From Haliclystus octoradiatus (Eukaryota > Cnidaria > Staurozoa > Stauromedusae > Haliclystidae): DNA of 64,000 bases. The first letter of the stretch is position 1, and each line of letters opens with the position of its first letter. The notes under the pieces were generated by a model. It saw only the letters and a list, made by a program, of their open reading frames with translations, did no database searches and had not been told where the DNA came from. This document shows positions 12,413-26,200 of this stretch, piece after piece. The DNA lies in assembly GCA_916610825.1 (NCBI GenBank), contig OU744446.1, forward strand, positions 31,820,445-31,884,444. Direction: 5' to 3'. Position numbers and translations under genes: made by a program.

Positions 12413-12689
12413 TTTGTTTTGCTCTATGTAGATGATAGCCTACGTTGGCAAATGTGGATGACAAAACAGACATAGTCTTTATTATTGGTTTTAAATACAG
12501 CACATCCTTCGCTAAACTTAACAATCGAGTTAGAGGACAAAAATAACTACCTTTTCATTTAAAGATCAACAATCATGTGACAAAATGAGAAAAGAACTTA
12601 ACCGTTTAAACTGTAAAATAAGTGTAACTATTGATGCTATTTTGAAAAGTAATAGCTCATTGTCGACTTACGTTACCGCGAGGAAAAGT

Positions 12690-14195
12690 TAAACTTGCTA
12701 ACTCAGCAATGCGTAATTTATCATTTTAAATGTGGTCTCTGCGAAGCGAACTATATTGGGTATACATGCCAAATATGGAGCTAGTACTTAAGAGCGCATT
12801 GATGAACACCGCAATAGACTAGTAATCTTGGTGCACACGTCTGTCAAGAGCATGGCATCACAACTGATGACTTCAAAAAGCATGGTAAAATAATTTAAAA
12901 TGTAAAAATAGATTTGACTGCCTTGTCAACTAAATGCTGCTAAAAAGGAGATTCTATCAATTGGCCAGAGTTTTTAAAGGACGTAATTGCATGCATTACA
13001 CGATGCAGCAGTGTATTTACCCTAATGATTAGAAATGTATTTAAACTAGTTACCATAGTTTTGTAGTATTTTAGATTTGATCTCCAGTGTAATAATGTGA
13101 GCCTTATGTCAAAGCGGGTTCGTCTAGTCTGACGTCAGGCCACATGTTTTAATATTATGAACGCATCAGGAAGAGCTTCATGAAAAGAGAATAATTTAAT
13201 TATCTGGCAGAAAATTAACGCTTCTTGATATAATTTGTGCGATACTTATATGTATCAATGTGAACTGTTTATTTTTATGAAATCAATATACTGTGTCATG
13301 ATTGTTGTGTGTTACAGTGCTAGAATGTTTATAGGTCTTTGCCACTCTTGTAACATCAACCGCGTGCAATAAAATACCCTGTCTGACGGTACTAGTCTTT
13401 GGTACGTTCAACACCTTTTACTCAATGTTTAGATGAGTATTTTATACACAATGGAATATATTATGTTAAGTAAGAATACAACTGCATTAGTCAGTTGATT
13501 TTCAAGACTCAAGTCTGTATGTTGGTGTGCTCCATTGGCCACCCTTGGTAAAGACAAATAGCAGTAAATATAAACGCATAAAGAAGAAAAGTATCGTGGT
13601 TGATGGATTTGTTGTAAACCACTTTGTAGATAGTTTGAAATATTCAATCCACCAGTAAAATAAAGTGGAATACATAATATATATCCTCATTAGGTTTTTC
13701 AGCAGCAGAAAAGGCTAATAATCCATGTGATTCTGTATCGAAAAGGTTACCTATTATATGAGCACTATAAAATAACGCGGAAAACCTTAGAATGGATTTA
13801 TAAATTCAACCAATCCATACTGATAAAACAAATATCGATCAAATTATTTACGTAATTTTCTGCCAAATAATTAAATTATTTTCTTATTGTGAAACTCTTC
13901 CTGTCCTGTTTGTCAATTTATGAAGTGTGCTATGCAAGATAGTACGCATGTGTTCATAATATTAAAACATGTGACTTCACGTCAGACCAGACGAACCCGC
14001 TTTGACATATGGCTCACTGTGTAATAATGATAATAATTATTTATTTTCATGATGTAGCTTTTCTCCAAGGGGTGAACAATTTTATTTTTATGTATATATA
14101 TATCTATTTATCTTATTTATCAATATATCATTCACTCGAGAATGGCTGAAATCAATCAGTCGAAACATTGTGCAAACCTAGTTGTGTTGCTATTT
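12690..14195 (+). mobile_element. Penelope-like element remnant (GIY-YIG domain) split by another insertion
   Basis: Plus-strand reading near 12700-12960 gives fragments typical of the C-terminal GIY-YIG endonuclease of Penelope-like elements: YHFKCGLCEANYIGYTC, then EHRNRL, then a phrase like NRFDCLV. The downstream noncoding part resumes at about 14030 after the inserted 13098-14018 element and ends around 14195 with a GAATGGCTGAAATCAATCAG type sequence, which resembles 3' regions of this class. It is decayed and 5'-truncated. Confidence 0.65.
13087..14029. mobile_element. Long-TIR element with 11-bp target duplication (Mutator-like?)
   Basis: Arms at 13098-13217 and roughly 13845-14018 are inverted repeats: TGAGCCTTATGTCAAAGCGG at the left against CCGCTTTGACATATGGCTCA at the right, continuing inward through GGTTCGTCT and on to the TAATTTAATTATCTGGCAGA region. 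Both sides carry the direct repeat GTGTAATAATG (13087-13097 and 14019-14029). Long TIRs plus a 9-11 bp duplication are the hallmark of Mutator-like elements. No transposase is present, so it is non-autonomous. It landed inside the Penelope-like remnant. Confidence 0.7.
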
Positions 14196-14209
14196 TGTTA
14201 TAAAATATT

Positions 14210-14244
14210 CATAAACTGTTCATTAAATTTCATGAACTGTTTGA
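14210..14244. repeat. Fragment of GTTCATGAAC element
   Basis: Short stretch with TTCATAAACTGTTCATTAAA and CATGAACTGTTT, ending about 28 bp before the ABCG2 exon at 14272. It therefore lies next to that exon's acceptor. Confidence 0.5.
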
Positions 14245-14271
14245 AGATACTGTTGTTATTCTATTCTTCAG

Positions 14272-17200
14272 CGGTATCCTTAAGCCTGGTCTGAATGCTA
14301 TTCTCGGTCCAACTGGCAGTGGAAAAACAAGGTATTACTATTGTATATTTTGAGGCTTCAGATAGTATGTTTTTAGTCAATCTCAATTCTTTGCAATTGA
14401 ATTATTTAGTCTTTTAGATGTTCTTGCTGGTCGTAAGGATAAACGTTTCTTGACTGGTGATGTTATTGTTGATGGTGAAAGACAACCGGATGATTTCCGT
14501 TTAATGTCTGGATATGTGGTACAGGTAAGTGTAACTGTATTGAAAGTATCGGATTATATCTTCAGATCACAGATGCAAGATTCAGCTATCTGTCCTAATC
14601 TTTTCAGCTACTGTTTTGGAAGCCAAACATTGAATACCTTACATTACATTACTGTTGTGAGTTTATTATGCTCGGGATTTAAAATGCATGAAAGAAGTGT
14701 TATGAGAATCATTGTAGTATGATCTATGTTTTTATTTGGCTTGCTGTTTCATTTTCGTTTTGCGCTCTTCGTATCGAAACAAAAATTATATTTTCATTTT
14801 GCGATCTTTGCAGCTTAATGTCATAACTTGCTATTGTTCGCAAGGCATCTTACTCGGCCATATAATAACTCCTATGAAAAAAATCCATGAACCTCATGAA
14901 CAATTCATTCACAGTTCATGAACAATTCATGAACTTTATTAAAAGTTTAACGTTTAAACATTTTTTTGTGGGTTTATGAACAGTTCATGAACACTTCATG
15001 AACCGGTTCATGAACTGGTTAATGAATGTGAAATTGCCTGAAAGTTCATGAACTGTTCATGAATAGTTAATGAACTTTTGGGCAATTTCACGTTCATGAA
15101 CTCATCAACTTTTTTCGCAGGGGAAGAAGCTTACTGTGCACTGAAATTCACATTTGGACCATGTTGTATAGCTGACATGGCTATAACGACATTGAGTCCC
15201 AGCGAACACAACGATAGTCAAACTAGAACTGATTTATTATTCAACATTACTCAATATACATTACAGGATTCGCATAGCTGGGGGACGACGTTAATTACAC
15301 ATAGAATACAAGTTCACATGTAAATGAGATAACAGCTTGATGATTACAAATTACACTACACAACATCCCCCCTCCAACGATAATATCACATTAAACATTA
15401 AATATCAATTAAATAGCTTCTAATTAACAAATCAAACATACAACAATTTTCAACAGTTTCAATAAATCATTGCTATTGTTTCAATTGCAATTTTAATATT
15501 CTTAGCATTTTTCAGCATTTCCTGCATGTTTCAACGGTTTCAATAAATCCTTGATAAATCCATAGTTTATCATCTCATGTTTCAGCAATTTCCTAGCATG
15601 TTTCAGCATTTCTATAATATCGTTGTGTCTTTTAGCAGAGGTGATTATCATGTAACTTGCGCTTGACTTCGTCTTTTATGTTTCTTTTAACTTGCTTATT
15701 AATTGATGGACTTCCGTGTTTCTTTAGGTAGATCTCCTTTAACTTTTGTCTCCTTGTGTTTCTTTCAAGCAGAGGTGGTTTAACATGCGTTAACAATTTT
15801 AGACAGTTTCAATAAATCATTGCATGTTTTAGCAATTTGAGTATTCCTAGCATGTTTCAGCATTTCCTGCATGTTTCAACAGTTTCAATAGATCATGAAA
15901 GTTGAGCCATTTAACATTCATGAACTGTTTCAACGAGGGGAATTATTGTGGTGAATGATGACCTCAAGCTCAAGAAGTGTTAATAAAAACCTATATTTCC
16001 CTTTTTTTCCCTATATTTTACACTTAGATCATCAGCGTTAAACAAATTCATTTAAATTTGTTTATGAACTTCCTAAATGTTTATAAAGAACTTAACAGAT
16101 AAAGAATTTAACAGAAGATAATGATCAATTCCTGTCCGTATGTATAACATTTTTTTTAGGAAGATGTTGTCATGGGTACATTAACCGTTGAAGAAAATCT
16201 ACGCTTCTCTGCTGATTTAAGGTTACCTTCAACATTTACAAAACAGAAGAGAAGAAAGCGGGTTCAACAGGTCATCGAGGACTTAGGATTATCTGGCGTG
16301 ACTGATTCCAAGGTAACAACACTTTGAGGAAAAGTTGAATTTTGATTTATTCCAACTTAATACTAAATTCTCAACGATTCTATGTCATTTAGGTTGGTGA
16401 TGAATTTACGCGCGGTATATCTGGCGGTGAAAAAAAGCGTACAATGATTGGAATGGAATTGATAACATCACCTGATATTTTATTTCTTGACGAACCAACG
16501 ACTGGTCTGGATTCAGCAACAGCATACTCTGTGATATCATTGTTAAAAAAGTATGATTATAACGTATGATAGTCCTGGAGTTATCCCACTTTTTACTTCA
16601 ATAATAATACATGTTATAACAACAATAATTTTCATATGAAAAACGCAAAAACAGATTAATGGACACATATTTTAATGAAGCAACACAAACAATCGGGGAT
16701 AAAAGTAATTGGATAATTATAATTGTGGGGCGAAAAATTCCCTAAACTCTATAACTAATCAACATTTTTCAAACATTTTTTTCTGTTGAATTTATTTATT
16801 ATTTATGTGGTATTGCGAGAACTGAAATCTAACGGATAATTTTATACTGCACAAATGTTGCCATTGCAACACCAGTGAAATTCGAAAGTATTGCCACAGC
16901 AACCTGTGAGATAAATAGACCTTCACTTCCTTCCATCATGTATTAACAAAAGCAAGTTCCCTTTAATCTGCCACATCGCTTTGGAAAAATGTAGAGTGTG
17001 GCTTTATTTTTAAGTCTAAATAGTGTCTAATGTTCCAAACCTCAATCGACGTCAATCAATCAAATTTGCCAATCATGATTTTTCTTCTGTATCTTAATTT
17101 TAGACAAGCAGATGCTGGAAAGACAGTCGTGTTTTCAATTCATCAACCAAGATATAGTATCTTTAGATTATTTGATTCTGTCACCTTATTGTCTGCGGGA

Positions 17201-20200
17201 GAAATAGTCTATCATGGAGAATGTAGCAAATCTTTGGAATATTTTCAAACTATTGGTGAGTCATCTCAGGTTCACCCAAGTGTACATTGTCAAACATGTA
17301 TCATCTGTGTGTAGTGTATTGTCCAGTTTTTTCCCTGGTTTCTCAGTCAGTGTTTAAGTAAGATATTTGAGTTATGCATCATTACCCTGCGAAAAACAGC
17401 TCAGGAGTTCATGAACAGTTCATGAACAGTTCATGAACGTTAAGTTGCTCCAATTTTCCTGAACTGTTCATGAACTGTTCCCAGACAGACAGTTCATGAA
17501 CAGTTCATGAAAATTTGGGGCCATTTAACGTTCTTGAACTGTTCATGAACTGTTCATGAACTCCTGAACTGTTTTCGCAGGGGTAGTATCGCCGTTAGGA
17601 CGGGCTTTGATTTACCAAGCAATGCAGCAGTAATTACATAAAGAGATGTGAGACATGTGTTTCATAGCACGCCAAATGCAATATATGAAAGTTTACATAA
17701 TAAATTTACCCAAGCCAGGATCCAACAAAGCGTTCAGCCTTCAGGAATTCTAGAAGCATTTCAACATTTTCTTCTGAATTGTTTTGTTGATGTTTGACTA
17801 GAAAATCATAAAGTTATTAATTTTCTTATGAATTTGCTCCAGCCTTTCGGAATCTAGAATTTATGGATTCCTAGTTTTGTCGGACCCTGAGCCAAGCTGT
17901 GTAATATATTCATTATAATATACCTACGGTAATGAATTATAAAAAAAAAATCAAAAGTTAAAAAAAAATTCCAAAAGTCATTTACAATAAAAGTGTTGAT
18001 AATTTTTCTCTAATAAGTTTCAATTTTCAATTCAACTTTCTTATATGAAAGATATGGTATAGAATAATTATCTGTTAGCGTTCTGAACCATTACTTAGTG
18101 ATCTCAGTGTTACTGTACTAAAATATTTTCTTATTTAGGCTATGAATGTGAGAAATATAATAATCCACCTGACTTTATCCTTGATATTATTGCATATGAT
18201 ACGCTAAAAAAGAAAATGCTAGGTAAGTAAATTGTAACTAGTGTGGAGCCTTGCAGCGGTTAGGGCATTTAAGGACCTCAACGGCAGGGTCTTTGGGGCA
18301 AGCCCTGGCAGTAAGCATTATTTTTTCCTGTCAGGAATTGCATGTGCCTGTTAAACTCACACTCACTCCAACAACACTAACCAACTTACCAAATACCAAC
18401 CAACCCAATGAAAAAGCTAAAAAGTAAGTCTAACTAATATCCGGTTTGTGATAAAATTATCTGAAAATAAATAAATAGTTATTTTTTAAGTTATACAGTG
18501 TAAAAAGTACCAGCTTATAGTGCCAGTCAAAATTGCCAACAACTTCCATTGCATTTATTCCAATTTGCACTTCTCCAAAATTTTTTATCGACAATTTGAT
18601 CCAAAAAATAGTTTATAGGGTTTTAGATTCAGGTTGCAGTTGAGCAGGAATTTCATTTATCCAAATTGCTCTTAAGCGGGTTAGTCTTTATGATATTTAT
18701 TTTTATTTCACCAACTAATGTCTCATATTTTATGCTATAAATGACAATGCTAACCGTTTATGCTAATTTTTTGTTGTTCAGTATAAAGGTTACTTTAGAA
18801 GCATCTGATTGAGAATTAAATCGAATTTATATACTCCAGAAATCAAATTTAAAATGAAGTTGAAATATCCATAGCAGTACGTTTGTGGTCACAAGAAATA
18901 TGGCAAACATCCGGCATATATTTGAACGATCTACAGTTCGCGATAAACTGTTCATGAACTTGGTAATTCTTTTTTCGAAGGGGTCATTTAAAAATTAATT
19001 TAGAAGCCTAATTTTTTTGTTAATTAAAGTTTAATTTAGAAGTATGATTTTATGTTAATAAGGTGTTAGTTCATGAACTCAGTAATTCTTTTCTCGCAGC
19101 AGAACCATTGTTAAAAAATCCATTATAAAATTCAAATATTTATATTTTTCAATAGAAGATGAAAATGAAGAAACAGAAGAAATTGATTACGCCAGCACGG
19201 GTATTGGTAACATATCTGACAAAGCAAAGAAAGAAATGCTGGCAAATGTCTATAAGGACTCACCATTATATGAAAATACAATGCTTGAAATAAAACCAAT
19301 GCTTGATTCTGTTGTTGATAATGAATCAAGTGACAATATTATTGTGAAGAAAAGGAAATCTGCAGGGTATGAGTCATCTTTCTTCAGACAGGTGAATTCC
19401 GGTAGTAAATTTTGTATAACTTATTTTAATTGGAACACCCAAGTTTAAGGTGTTCACAAAAAGATGGTCCCTACCAAAAAACAGTTTGAATAGATGAACA
19501 GTTCATTAACTTTTCAAATATTCATTGATGTTAAATGGCATTCTCATGGACTTTTTCGTTTACTATTCATGGACTAATCATGAACAGTTTATCAAAATTG
19601 GGAATTTGGCATTCATAAACTGTTTTCACAGGGGAATTATGTCCAATATTACAGCTGTTGTGTTTCTATATAAGAGATTTATGAATGAGTGACTACTCTG
19701 TGTGTGTGTTGAAGAAGAATTGATTTATGTAGATTAGTTTACATGAATATAGCTAAATTGATATTGGTGCAAGGAAGTTAATAATGACCATTGTTAATAC
19801 ACAATAACAACAATGGCCCAATAAAGCAGGCTACAGATTGCAGGAGAATAAGAAAATCTAAAAAAACAGGCAACTTTTTCAAATTTCAAAAGTGATCAAT
19901 ATTTCTGAAACTATATGTGTGTGACAAAACGCACCCTTCAGAAACTAAAGGCGTGGCAATACACCCTTCAGAAAACGCACCCTTCAGAAACTAAAGGCGT
20001 GGCAATACAATATCAGGCAATTTTACAAGTCATTTTACTTTCATTTCTCACTGATTTTCACCTCTTATATCTTAAACAACTTTGTCCATTTTCCTATCCA
20101 TACTCTCCTTTAAACTTTTTACAATGTTTCACTGAATAAAATACTCACACTATCACTCAGCTTATTTGAATTATTTCTATTGTTTGTAAAAAAATACTTG

Positions 20201-23200
20201 AATAAATAACTATAATATTTACATTAACTGCTACAGACTCTAAATATGTAACAAATAATAATGAACAAATCATGTCCCCCAAATAAACAAGCAGATTGTG
20301 CTTAAGAGGTGACTCCAGTCATATTTGTATTTTCATATATTTATGATTGAAATATATATTCATTCATTCATTCATTCATTCATTCATTCATTCATTCATT
20401 CATTCATTCATTCATTCATTTTTACTGGCGATAAATACAAGCTAAATATTTTATATGATATTTATATATATAATAAAATAGCTGACTATGTTAGATGCAA
20501 TGATTAGTAACATCTTAACTTGATAATTTTGAAAATGTAGTGAATCCTAATAATTTCATTTCACAATTATTCGCTTGGTTGATTCCAATAAATATTCAAT
20601 TCATTATCAATTCACCAGTATTTTGTTAACCTTTCATCAACAATTCATGATTGTTAAATAATGTTTTTCTTTGTTAAGTTTTTGATGAATATTTATGGTG
20701 GTTCATGAACAAATTGTTCTATGAAATTTGAATAAGGAATTTGCAATTTTGGAGCTGCTGCTTCGTGAATAGAAATTTCGATTAAAATATTGAAACTGTG
20801 ATCCTATTTCTTTGTCATTAACGGTTAAAAATCCCCTCTCTTTAATTAAAATGTCCCATCAGGTCCATAAGTTCACCGAGAATTCATGAAGTTCATGAAA
20901 TGTCAACCAATAGTTCAATTGAAGAACTTTTCACAAAAATTTCATGAACCTAAATTGGAAAAATGTTCACAGACAGTTCATTAACTTTGTTCGCAATGGG
21001 TCCTGTGACATCATTGAAACAAAATTTGACTCTCTCAGTACCTTTAGATAGATAAAATCAATATTTCCAGCGAGAACAAAATTGGAAATATTGTGTTTCT
21101 AATGTTTTGACGTTAAAAATGCCACTTATATGTGATTTTTGTTTTTTAAGTTTGGAGCTGTCTCATGGCGGAATTTGTTAAACATTACACGGAATCCACA
21201 GCTACTAATGTCTCAGGTAAAACCTTACTATTTTAAATAAGTTACATAATATTTATGCAAGGGAGAATTACGCCAACAAATCTAGACAGGTAGATGTATT
21301 TGTGATAAAGGGCCCTTTTATTTCATTTTTTACTTTTGAAAGGACTGTAGTCCTACGTTTTTGGTCTGTTAAAAGGGCCTATTATTAGAGAATATTTCGA
21401 ACCTTGTAAGCAGAATTGCTTCCATTAAATGAATTTGGAAGCAAAACTTAATGCCCTTTTTTGAAAAATGGATCATTTTATTTGTTTCGTAAAGCTATAA
21501 AATAGGCTGCAATTGAATAGGCTTTCATTTAAATTGATGGGAGTAATCTAACACTGTGAGCCTAAAAGTTCAGTGTTGTTGACAAATGATTAGTTGTACA
21601 ATGAAAGGGAATGGAAGTCTGCTAATTTATCACAACGGATCACAACCAGATATTAAACCCTTTATCTTGAATCCTTAATATCACAATAATTTGGCCTATG
21701 TGCCTCTTTGGTGGGGGGTTGGCAGCAAAATACAATAGCTAGTTGATCAATAGCATACCTTACACCCCCAACCAAGCTCCAGTCACACTGCTAAGCCAGT
21801 GGAATTCCTAGTTGTACTTACTTTTGTCAACCAACAAGGGACGAGGAAAAATTCTATATTGAATAGCGTAAAATATCAGCAGCACATAAATCAACCACAT
21901 CAACATATAACAATAGCAACAGCAGTCAATTGTGTTCATATACAAACTTGGCATAGTTTGTTGAGATGAATGGCTTTGACATAACAGATCATAGCATACG
22001 TACAAACAGTCACAGATCAAATAAGCTACTCAACAAGCATGAACTCCTCATTGACTTTCCATATAAACCACTCAGCAGGGCATTGAAGAAAGGAAAGAAC
22101 TGCACTGATAGCTAGCTTAATCTAGGGTCCTAGGAAGTTGGAACTGACAGGGTCATGCTGTTACATGTGCTCAATTCAGCAAAGGCAAATTGGCTGGCTA
22201 CAAGTAGACTTTGTGCCATTGTGGGATTCAGAGATAGTGTTACTATATTACTATATTGCTACAATTAATACCACAAACTTTTCAAAAGCTCAACTAGTTC
22301 AGCCCGACCAATTACCACAATTAGCATGCGCACAGACTCAATTTTTTTTAACTAATCTTAAAAAAGATGTTGGTCTTCGCACAAGCTATATCACACCCCA
22401 TTTATTATTACATATTTGCTGCATTCCTGTTCTGTATTCCCATCAAAGTACATCTTAAGTTGTGTTTTCTTAGAAGAACTTGAGTTTTTCAAAATCATGA
22501 ATTATGTCATCGGAGCTTTAATTTAGAAGCTAGATTTTGATGCTCTAATCAAGTCTTGATTGTGATGAGGTCGACCCGACACCTGACTGTGAAAACATTT
22601 CATGAACGTTAAATGGCCAAATTTCCATAAACATTCATGAACAGTTCATGAGGAAGTTCATAAAAATTGGGCAATTTAACGTTCATGAACATGAACTGCT
22701 CATGAACTATTTTGAAAGACTAGATTTCGAGTTTCATGCAAATGCATACCCCTATATTGAGTTTTGAATCGTCTGTCTTATATATAAAATGTTCAAAATA
22801 AATGCATGAAGAAATCTAAATAGAAATATAATTGAGAAAATAAATCATTTTTGCTGTTGATTGAAGCGGTAAGTTAGAAATGAAAAGTGGAATGCAAATG
22901 ATTTTATTTACAAAATTTGGTAATATTTAGTTTATCGCAAAGCACGTGGAAGTAGTAGCCATACCCCCAAATACTCCAAGAAACATTACTTAGCTCGAGT
23001 TTCATAAAGTTGCAAAGTAACAAATTGTCGGGGGTTTGTTTAAATTAAATTCTGTTTCACCGAACAACACCGGCGCATGGAAAATTTCAATGATTGATTA
23101 TTATTCATTACGTGTTTATTCAACAATTGATTCAAGTGACTTCTGAAAAAGTATAGAATGGGAAACTATTTCTTTACATCATATTTCATTGATTATTTTC

Positions 23201-26200
23201 AGTCATCGAACAGTAGACCTACAATACTTTCTATACATTTAATTTATTTGTTGTCACTGATATGTTCCGTTTCACTGTTGATCAAGTGAAAGTTGGTATT
23301 GCAATTGTTTCTATATTTTATTTCTTTTCATTGAAGTACAATTACTGGCTGTAATTAACAGGAAATATTTTATATCATTGTTATTTAATTTCCATAACGC
23401 GTGTTTACAAATTTGATAACACTCTATTCCAAGTCATTTTCCAATAATAGTTTCTGATTATATAATTTCCATTTGAAGATCTTATGATAACGCATCTTAT
23501 TTTTTCCACTTTCATATAAAAATATGTGTTTTGTTTGTCTACGTTTGAATTTCATTCTGAGAATTACTAGGCCTACAATGACAATACACAAATTATCTTT
23601 GAAGTCACAAAACAAAGGATCATACTGTGTGCGAGACTACAGAAATTCATTCAAGTGTGATTCTGTTCAATTAGCGCTTTAGTCTGAGACATGATTGTTG
23701 TTGAAAAAGGTAACAGTTTTCATTAGCTTTTCTTAACTTAGATGTATTTATTTAAAAAATAAAGCCGGCCATGCAGCCCTCCAGTTAATGAGGAATCTGG
23801 TGATATGTGTTTCAAGTATATTGCATCTAAAGAAACGTGAATCCCCGCCTCACATTCTACACACATACAAATGGAAATAGCTTAAATTTTAAAGTAGATA
23901 TTCATGAACAGTTCTTAAACTCAACAATTTTGTTTGCAAAGGATCAGACATGCGCAACTGCCAACTATCATCCAAGCTGAGAAGATTTTAAAGAGTGTTA
24001 TTCACAATTTCCAATTCGAGAGCAGTAAAACTTACATCAGCAAATAATTGCACCTGGATTGGCTTTTCAAGGCAGCTAGTTAAATGTCATTACTAAAATA
24101 AACATTGGTGAGAAATATTTGCATAGCCCGTGTTTAAATCTGTAGCCAATTTAATACGCAAATAATAGTCATTGTATATTTTACGATTGTTTTATTTTTG
24201 ATTAATGTCAATATCCATTGCTGTGCGGCTCCATTTGCTACAAAACACCCTTACTCTGGTGTCATTTGCAACTATACATCTCAGTGCCTTAATTTGCCTT
24301 CTGATTTGTAGTCCATTGTTGTGGCCATATTTGCTGTTATTGTTGGTATTATCTATTTGCAACTTGATCATGGAATGAGCGGTTTGCAAAACCGGTACGT
24401 AATTATTATGAACTGCAATACAGTAGTTGTTGATAAAAATCACACAAAGTCCAAACATATATAGAAATATTGCGAAAAGAAGGGGACTGGTGTTAGATCA
24501 AGGCTGCATTTAGATAACAAGTGGTTTTACGAATCCCGGGTGAATTTTATGCTGGATCGCCCTCGCGTCTAGACGTAAACAGGAAATCCGAGAGAAAATT
24601 AGTTCGCTTAGCGACTCTATCAGGACTTTTAAAAGTTAGGATAGGAAACCCGGGTTTCTCGAACCAGACTTTGCAAAACCCAGGTCTTTCTGTCGTCTAA
24701 ACAGAAATTCATGGAAAACCCGGGTTTACAAAAGTCCACTTTCATTTCGTGGCAATACGGCCTATAAATATTGGCAGCCACTAGGCCTGGTTTAGAAGAA
24801 AATACTATTGTTTAGTTAAACTATCCAATGAATCTGTTTATACAAGATAACACTGTGAATAACATGCGTTTAAAATGTAGTATTTACAAAAGCAGTGTTA
24901 ATTCAGATGGAATTTAATTAGATATGAATAAAACAAGTTATTTTGAATAATCGATCTTAAGCTACAAAACCAAAGAAATATAAATATCCAATTTCAATAA
25001 AAAACCGATAAGAAATACTGGAGTTACAGCGTTTTTTTAGACAAAATAGTTAAATCTAGCCTTGTGTATACTAGCTGATACCCTATCTGAACTTTTTGAC
25101 AATGGACTTTTGAAAGACTTTTGAAAACCCGGGTTTTTGCTCTCCTGTATGCTTAGCCTAAAGGGGCTACTACACATTCGCAACCGTAAATCCTGGGGGG
25201 CGGGTCACGAGAAGGTAGTTACTGTCGTGCACACATTTGCATGTTTTTATTCATATTTACCACACAAGAGAAATGGGAAATGTTGAAAAGATGGGGCTCA
25301 TCCAACTTTTCTGCTGGTGATACATGCGAACATGAAAACGCAGCATGCGTGTAGTAACCCTTTTATCGAATACAAATTTATTTTAACAAGTGTATGTTTT
25401 TTTTTATTAATTTTTAACTCTCAATAAAAACTTTTTTTTCTGCCTCTGTTTTTGATAAATGTCCCTCCTTTCTTTCCCATCAAAGACTCAAAAGTCAGAA
25501 AATATAACTCTCTTTGGTTTGAATTATTGTTTATTTAACCATATTTATCCTATTTTTATCCTAAAATTTCCAAGCAAATGAACCAACAAATCAGGGATAT
25601 GACGTTATAATTTATACAGCATTGTATTTGAGTTCTAGATTTATATGGAACCTTAATGACAACATCCAAACAACAACACAGCCACACACAACATTCCCTG
25701 TGACAGCTTATCAACTTTGAATCGTCCCTTCTCATAAAACTACTTCTACTTACGAATGAGACATGTTCTCATTCAATTCAACCAATATATATATAGTGCA
25801 ATTAATCAAACTGGTAAAATGAATTAACTTTTTTTCTATAGTGTTGGTGTGCTGCTGTTTTTAACAATGAATGTTGTATTCAATAACATTGATGCTGTTC
25901 AATTATTTATTCAAGAAAAATCAGTATTTAGGTTTGTATGTAAAGATTTTGTCAATTATTTTCATTTCTACATTATCATCACATTAATTATAAATCTGAT
26001 GTAGCAGTAGTGTTGATACGGAAAACCATTAAAAAGATATCCAAAGAAGAAGAACACAACATCATTTGATTTTAGTAATATTCGTCAACAATCCAAAAAA
26101 ATATCAAAGACAATTCAGAAGTTCATGAACAGTTCATGAAGGTTAAATGTCCCCAGATTTCATGAACTGTTCATGAACTCCTGAACTGTTTATAGCAGAG

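Noticed and set aside
22138-22458. 106-codon open frame in an ABCG2 intron
   Set aside because: Low-complexity composition, no domain, and not bounded by usable splice sites in the phase of the neighbouring exons.
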